From JAAZZIT01 sp964480525 (GTDB lineage: Bacteria > Bacillota > Clostridia > Oscillospirales > Ruminococcaceae), in the NCBI GenBank assembly GCA_964480525.1, contig CAYZOV010000010.1, positions 1 through 64,000 of the forward strand: a stretch of DNA of 64,000 bases. Direction: 5' to 3'. The translations under genes and the position numbers were made by a program. Positions within the stretch are counted from its first letter, which is position 1, and each line of letters begins with the position of its first letter. Under the pieces are notes generated by a model that was not told the DNA's origin, ran no database searches, and was given only the letters and a program-made list of their open reading frames with translations. Of this stretch, positions 60,107 to 64,000 are shown in pieces.

Positions 60107-61237
60107 TTAATAGATAGATAAGTACCATGTAGGGTAAGTATAAATTATATCACCAGTATACCAATGTGGGTAATAATATATAAATTCATCTGGGTTACTC
60201 ATAGCGGCGTATGATACATCTTGATAATGATATTCAAGTGCATTTGAATCGGCAATAACATAGATTGCATGGTCTGAATAAACTGAACAACCTACAATTA
60301 AGACGGCGTGGGCTACATAATCACCTTCTTCTTCTTTCTCACTTTCGTCTGAATCTCTTTTTAGAGCAATAAATATAGGATTATTATTTTGGATTTGATT
60401 TGAAACTTCGGATGTGGAAAGTCCTCTGTCAAAAGTTGTACAACTGATATTGAAATAATTAAAACCACGTTGTATCCATGCTTTTGTTCCTATCGGATAT
60501 CCATATATTGAAGTTGTATATTTCATACGAAGTAATTCTAATACGGCACGGGCGTTTAGGCTGTTATTGTATGTAGGGTTGAGATAGTTTACTTTCATTG
60601 CAATTGTTGCTGCCCAACACATACCTGTTCCGTCGTAAGGACTTGTTCCATTGGCGACTATGTCAATATCAAGTGTTTTGCTGAACAATAAACTACTTCG
60701 TGTTTGAACGAAATAATAACCTTTTGCTTTTGTAATTGTTTGCGATGTAGCGTTGATTTGATTAGGGTCTGTGTTGATTTCTGTGTTACTATTTAGTGAT
60801 ACTATTTGGTTATTAAAACAAACGCATAAATCATCATCTATATATCCTACTGAAAAAGGTGTATTACTATTGAATAAATTGGAAATGATAGACGAAGAAA
60901 GTTTTGAATACCTTGATGTGTATTCGTTGTTGATATTCATTACAGTAAGCATACTTATCACAGCGTTATCTTTAAATATGAAATAAATTTCAGCCAAACT
61001 ATCAACTGAATTATTCTCATAGTAATTTATTGAAAAAGAATTACTAATGAAAAAACTATCAGAAGAAGAATACCCGTCCATTAAAAGATAATCTTTAAGT
61101 CTTGTTTCGATATACTCCATTTTAATGTCTGAAGTGTCGGTTTTGGATAGCTGTATTGCACAAACATTTGTAGTAGCAAGCATAAATGTAAGTACAAAAC
61201 AGGTTAATAATGAGATTGTTTTTTTGATATTTTTCAT
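60107..61237 (-). CDS. Secreted papain-like (C39-type) cysteine protease
   Basis: 376 aa. Signal peptide (MKNIKKTISLLTCFVLTFMLATTNVCA, cut near 27), a ~150-residue propeptide-like region, then a papain-fold catalytic domain: Cys207 in GMCWAATIAMKV, His310 in YVAHAVLIVG and Asp330 in YVIADSNAL. The pattern resembles peptidase C39-like and staphopain-type enzymes. First of a two-gene - strand unit with a lipoprotein. Its base composition looks more AT-rich than neighbouring genes, possibly acquired; that is an impression, not a count. Confidence 0.8.
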   Translation of the reverse strand: MKNIKKTISLLTCFVLTFMLATTNVCAIQLSKTDTSDIKMEYIETRLKDYLLMDGYSSSDSFFISNSFSINYYENNSVDSLAEIYFIFKDNAVISMLTVMNINNEYTSRYSKLSSSIISNLFNSNTPFSVGYIDDDLCVCFNNQIVSLNSNTEINTDPNQINATSQTITKAKGYYFVQTRSSLLFSKTLDIDIVANGTSPYDGTGMCWAATIAMKVNYLNPTYNNSLNARAVLELLRMKYTTSIYGYPIGTKAWIQRGFNYFNISCTTFDRGLSTSEVSNQIQNNNPIFIALKRDSDESEKEEEGDYVAHAVLIVGCSVYSDHAIYVIADSNALEYHYQDVSYAAMSNPDEFIYYYPHWYTGDIIYTYPTWYLSIY

Positions 61238-61268
61238 ACCAATTCCTCCTTTAAATTATCCTACCCTC

Positions 61269-61297
61269 ATTTTAGCATACATTTAAAAAAAATACAA
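61269..61297 (-). promoter_or_regulatory. Promoter of the protease-lipoprotein unit
   Basis: On the - strand: TTGTAT (61297-61292), 17 bases, TAAAAT (61274-61269) with TGC in front (extended -10). Leader ~25 nt, ribosome site GGAGG. Confidence 0.7.
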
Positions 61298-61337
61298 CTG
61301 ACAAATTTAACAAAAAATTACAGAATAATTGTAAACT

Positions 61338-61372
61338 TAAACAAAAAGGACTGCGTAAAACAGCAGTCCTTT
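61338..61372 (-). terminator. Terminator of metK
   Basis: AAAGGACTGC (61345-61354) pairs with GCAGTCCTTT (61363-61372). On the - strand a TTGTTT run follows. Confidence 0.88.
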
Positions 61373-61396
61373 GTTAATTATAACCTTGAATTTAAA

Positions 61397-62566
61397 TTAT
61401 TTAACAGCTTCTAAAAGCTCCGCAACCTTGTCGGTTTTTTCCCACGCAACGCCCAAATCCTCACGTCCCATGTGTCCGTATGCCGCAAGCTGTCTGTACT
61501 GTGGCTTTCTAAGGTCAAGCGTTTTGATAATTGCCGACGGTCTAAGGTCAAAAACCTTGTTTACAGCTGTGCTAAGCTTTTCGTCCGAAACTTTGCCCGT
61601 GCCGAATGTGTCAATCATTACCGAAACAGGGTGAGCTACGCCGATAGCATACGCAAGTTCAACTTCGCACTTGTCAGCAAGTCCTGCGGCAACAATGTTT
61701 TTCGCAACATATCTTGAAGCGTATGCTGCGCTTCTGTCAACCTTTGTCGGGTCTTTTCCGCTGAACGCTCCACCGCCGTGTCTTGCGTATCCGCCGTATG
61801 TGTCAACGATAATTTTTCTTCCCGTAAGTCCGCTGTCGCCTTGAGGACCGCCCACAACAAAACGTCCTGTCGGGTTTACATAATATTTTGTGTCCTTGAG
61901 AAGTGGGGCAGGGATAACAGGCAAAATAACGTTCTTAATAATGTCCTCTCTGATTTGTTCAAGCGAAACTTCGTCGCTGTGCTGTGATGAAATTACAACA
62001 GTGTCAACTCTGACAGGCTTGTCGTTTTCGTATTCAACCGTAACCTGTGATTTTCCGTCAGGTCTTAAATATGGCAAAGTGCCGTTTTTTCTGACCTCTG
62101 TAAGCTTTAACGAAAGTTTGTGTGCAAGCGAAATCGGCATTGGCATAAGTTCAGGCGTTTCGTTGCAAGCATAACCGAACATCATACCCTGGTCGCCCGC
62201 ACCTGTGTCAAATTCGTTGTCGGCTCTGCCTTCGAGAGCGTTGTCAACGCCCATAGCAATGTCAGGGGACTGTTTGTCAATTGTTGTCATAACGGCGCAA
62301 GTGTTGCCGTCAAAACCGTACTTTGCACGGTCGTATCCTATGTCAATTACAACCTGTCTTGCAATCGCAGGAATATCCACCTGCGCTTTTGTGGTAATTT
62401 CGCCCATACACATAACCATACCTGTGGTTGTTACGGTTTCGCAAGCCACTCTTGACATAGGGTCCTGTTCAAGCATTGCGTCCAAAACAGCGTCCGAAAT
62501 CTGGTCGCATATTTTGTCAGGGTGTCCTTCGGTTACGGATTCTGATGTGAATAAATAACGTGACAT
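61397..62566 (-). CDS. metK: S-adenosylmethionine synthetase
   Basis: 389 aa. Makes SAM from methionine and ATP. Motifs: [25 protein letters not shown], the metal/phosphate loop [12 protein letters not shown], and [25 protein letters not shown]...[27 protein letters not shown] block. Ribosome site AAGGAGG. Its leader carries a SAM-I riboswitch, so the product represses its own synthesis. Confidence 0.98.
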   Translation of the reverse strand: MSRYLFTSESVTEGHPDKICDQISDAVLDAMLEQDPMSRVACETVTTTGMVMCMGEITTKAQVDIPAIARQVVIDIGYDRAKYGFDGNTCAVMTTIDKQSPDIAMGVDNALEGRADNEFDTGAGDQGMMFGYACNETPELMPMPISLAHKLSLKLTEVRKNGTLPYLRPDGKSQVTVEYENDKPVRVDTVVISSQHSDEVSLEQIREDIIKNVILPVIPAPLLKDTKYYVNPTGRFVVGGPQGDSGLTGRKIIVDTYGGYARHGGGAFSGKDPTKVDRSAAYASRYVAKNIVAAGLADKCEVELAYAIGVAHPVSVMIDTFGTGKVSDEKLSTAVNKVFDLRPSAIIKTLDLRKPQYRQLAAYGHMGREDLGVAWEKTDKVAELLEAVK

Positions 62567-62593
62567 AATTTTTCCTCCTTGAATTTTTACATA

Positions 62594-62624
62594 ATAAAAG
62601 CGTTCCTGAAAAATTCAAAAACGC
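62594..62624 (-). terminator. Riboswitch-controlled terminator before metK
   Basis: On the - strand GCGTTTT (62624-62618) pairs with GGAACGC (62606-62600), two G-U pairs, followed by TTTTATT. Another stem (GATGAG... with ...CTCGTC) lies just upstream. Confidence 0.6.
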
Positions 62625-62677
62625 AGACGAGATTTTCATTTTTTAGAAATCCTCATCTTCCGGTTTTGTGGCAAAAA

Positions 62678-62768
62678 GCCATCTTCCGCAGGAATTAGCA
62701 CCACAGTATAAAAAACTAGGTTGCTGTGACTTCAACGGTCCTGTTACCTCCGTCACTCTTGATAAGGT
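62678..62768 (-). promoter_or_regulatory. SAM-I riboswitch (S-box) of metK
   Basis: On the - strand the conserved pieces read CTTATCAAGAGTGACGGAGG, TGAAGTCACAGCAACC and GGTGCTAATTCCTGCGGAAGATGG, the S-box core in order. P1 is weak: CTTATC faces GATGGC. SAM binding should favour the downstream terminator. Confidence 0.9.
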
Positions 62769-62829
62769 TAAATAAGGTGTTCCTTATGCAAACTTAAACT
62801 TTTAAAGCAAAATCTAAGTTTCCTAAAAC

Positions 62830-62858
62830 ATTATACTACGCTTTTACCTTTATGTCAA
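62830..62858 (-). promoter_or_regulatory. Promoter of metK
   Basis: On the - strand: TTGACA (62858-62853), 17 bases, TATAAT (62835-62830): full consensus. It precedes the riboswitch by about 60 bases; between them is a TAAGG-TGTT-CCTTA hairpin (62773-62786). Confidence 0.9.
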
Positions 62859-62986
62859 CAGCTTTTAAAATATTTCTTATCTATTTAACATTTACGCCTA
62901 ATTTTTTTGAAAATTTAATTGTGTTTGTGCTGAATTTTTGTCAATTTTTACGCCGATATTTGGCTATTAAAACCTTTGAATAATTG

Positions 62987-63015
62987 TTGACAATGGGGAT
63001 AAAATGTGTTATTAT
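62987..63015 (+). promoter_or_regulatory. Promoter of the exopolysaccharide operon
   Basis: TTGACA (62987-62992), 17 bases, TATTAT (63010-63015) with TGT in front. The ATG at 63004 lies inside it, so translation should begin at 63049. Confidence 0.8.
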
Positions 63016-63048
63016 ATTAGTGACATTTTTATAACTTTAGGAGGAAAT

Positions 63049-63786
63049 ATGGAGAACAATGTTGAAAATTCAATAGACCTTAAAGAACTGTTTTTAGCAC
63101 TTCTCAAACACGCAAGGTTTATTATTATCGTAACACTTATTTTTACAATCGGCGCATTTGGTATAACTAAATTTTTCTTAACGGAAAAATTTACGGCTTC
63201 GGCACAGGTGTATGTTGACACCCGAAACACTTCTTCCGCCGACACAAACACTAATACAAACATTAACTACAACGACCTTAACGCCGCAGAAAAGCTTGTC
63301 AGCACCTGCCAGATTTTGTTTACAGGTGACAGAATGGCTGAATGTGTTGTTAACGACTTGAAAAATATCTATAACGTTGAGGAATTTTCCGTAAACGAAA
63401 TCAAAAGCATGATTAACGTAGCCGCTGCTTCGGAGGGTACTTCGGTAATGAATATTTCCGTTGTTTCCGAGGACGCCGAAACCAGCGCTGTTATCGCAAA
63501 TATCGTACTTAACCGTGCCAACGAAGTTTATCAGGACATTGTCGAGGGCGGTGTGGTTAAAACCGTAAATAACGCCGTTGTTCCCGAACGTCCGTCGTCG
63601 CCGAATACCACAAAGAACCTTGCTTTGGGCTTTGCTTTGGGATTTGTTTTTTCCTGCGGAGTTATTATTATTCTTGAACTTATCGACACAAAAATCAAGC
63701 CGACCGACGACTTGCAGGCACTTTACGGAATACCGCTTTTTGCGGAAATTCTTGACTTTGATACCAATGTTAAGGGAGGTTATTGA
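63049..63786 (+). CDS. Wzz-type polysaccharide chain-length/co-polymerase protein
   Basis: 245 aa from ATG 63049 (AGGAGG before it). Two transmembrane helices (about 20-40 and 184-206) flank an extracytoplasmic loop beginning SAQVYVDTRNTS; the loop-end sequence VVPERPSSPNT (about 173-183) is the proline-rich motif of Wzz/CpsC/YveK proteins. These pair with a cytoplasmic BY-kinase to control exopolysaccharide length; the kinase gene follows two bases later. Confidence 0.9.
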   Translation: MENNVENSIDLKELFLALLKHARFIIIVTLIFTIGAFGITKFFLTEKFTASAQVYVDTRNTSSADTNTNTNINYNDLNAAEKLVSTCQILFTGDRMAECVVNDLKNIYNVEEFSVNEIKSMINVAAASEGTSVMNISVVSEDAETSAVIANIVLNRANEVYQDIVEGGVVKTVNNAVVPERPSSPNTTKNLALGFALGFVFSCGVIIILELIDTKIKPTDDLQALYGIPLFAEILDFDTNVKGGY

Positions 63787-63788
63787 TT

Positions 63789-64000
63789 ATGTCTTTCGGG
63801 AAAATAAAGAGAAAAAAGTCCGATTCTCCGCTTAGAGTTTCAAAATCAAAATCCAGAAAGTTTATTCTTAACGACGATACAAAATTTATCATCACCGAAG
63901 CGTATAAAACCGCAAGAACTAACTTGATTTTTGCTCTTTCGACAAGCCCTAATAAGGCGATTACGTTTACTTCGTCATCACCTGCCGAGTGTAAAACCAC
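63789..64000 (+). CDS. Bacterial tyrosine kinase (CpsD/CapB-like), cut by the window end
   Basis: The first 70 codons of a BY-kinase. The KFIITEAYKTARTNLIFALS segment is the interaction motif normally reading EAYRxLRTN. The Walker A region reads SSSPAECKTT where PGEGKTT/KS is usual, replacing the Gly before Lys by Cys. Cut at base 64000; the rest, including Walker B and the Tyr tail, is outside. Coupled to the Wzz gene. Confidence 0.88.
   Translation, partial: MSFGKIKRKKSDSPLRVSKSKSRKFILNDDTKFIITEAYKTARTNLIFALSTSPNKAITFTSSSPAECKT

Noticed and set aside
63004..63048. Wzz-like protein starting at 63004
   Set aside because: That ATG lies inside the promoter; AGGAGG precedes ATG 63049.

Overview
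The window is a 64 kb piece of a low-GC Gram-positive chromosome, almost certainly from Clostridia (Eubacteriales) and probably an Oscillospiraceae/Ruminococcus-type gut anaerobe; the family-level guess is inference. The strongest marker is a SCIFF ranthipeptide gene next to its radical SAM maturase, a near-universal signature of Clostridia. An L20-type infC-rpmI-rplT leader, a SAM-I riboswitch on metK, an FMN riboswitch on an ECF S-component gene, vegetative TTGACA-17-TATAAT promoters and AddAB instead of RecBCD agree with this. Coding density is high, and nearly all genes are on the + strand.

Layout. 1-4.9 kb: 3' part of uvrB, a flavin split-barrel gene, uvrA. 5.0-7.4 kb: a lone glycoside hydrolase family 59 (galactocerebrosidase-like) gene with its own promoter and terminator. 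7.5-11.8 kb: moxR / DUF58 / transglutaminase operon. 11.8-14.4 kb: yajC, a small membrane protein, SCIFF peptide and maturase. 14.4-17.5 kb: a sugar-phosphate kinase (- strand), HD and MmcQ/YjbR genes, then a 1 kb non-coding stretch with palindromic repeats, a partial duplicate of a tRNA 3' end, and two tRNA-Ser genes (- strand). 17.5-19.9 kb: a membrane-anchored VWA protein. 19.9-27.5 kb: Lrp-type regulator, aminotransferase, ispE, a zinc-ribbon membrane protein, a PflX-like radical SAM protein, and methionine synthase encoded as two genes (reactivation domain, then catalytic body). 27.5-35 kb: a tiny exported protein and addBA. 35-36.4 kb: infC-rpmI-rplT under an L20-type attenuator. 36.4-54 kb: a long housekeeping run: RNA methyltransferase, dprA, topA, trmFO, plsX, rnc, radical SAM, smc, ftsY, rdgB, yhbY, nadD, yqeK, rsfS, leuS. 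54-59.6 kb: rpsU behind a structured leader, a YqeG-type phosphatase, an endonuclease IV-like protein, aroQ, an M24 peptidase, efp, a Cys/Asp-rich protein, and riboswitch-controlled ribU. 59.6-61.3 kb (- strand): a secreted papain-like cysteine protease followed by a lipoprotein. 61.4-62.9 kb (- strand): metK with a SAM riboswitch. 63.0-64 kb: start of an exopolysaccharide operon (Wzz-like protein, tyrosine kinase cut by the window end).

Functional links: metH plus its reactivation protein make methionine, and metK turns it into SAM, which feeds the riboswitch and the several radical SAM and methyltransferase enzymes. The best candidates for something not already described are the rpsU leader RNA (nested stems plus a possible pseudoknot reaching close to the Shine-Dalgarno), the protease/lipoprotein pair, the bacterial GH59 enzyme, and the repeat/tRNA-end cluster at 16.6-17.1 kb. 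I see no CRISPR array, transposase, integrase or phage gene. All family names come from reading the translations and recalling family motifs; no database search was run.
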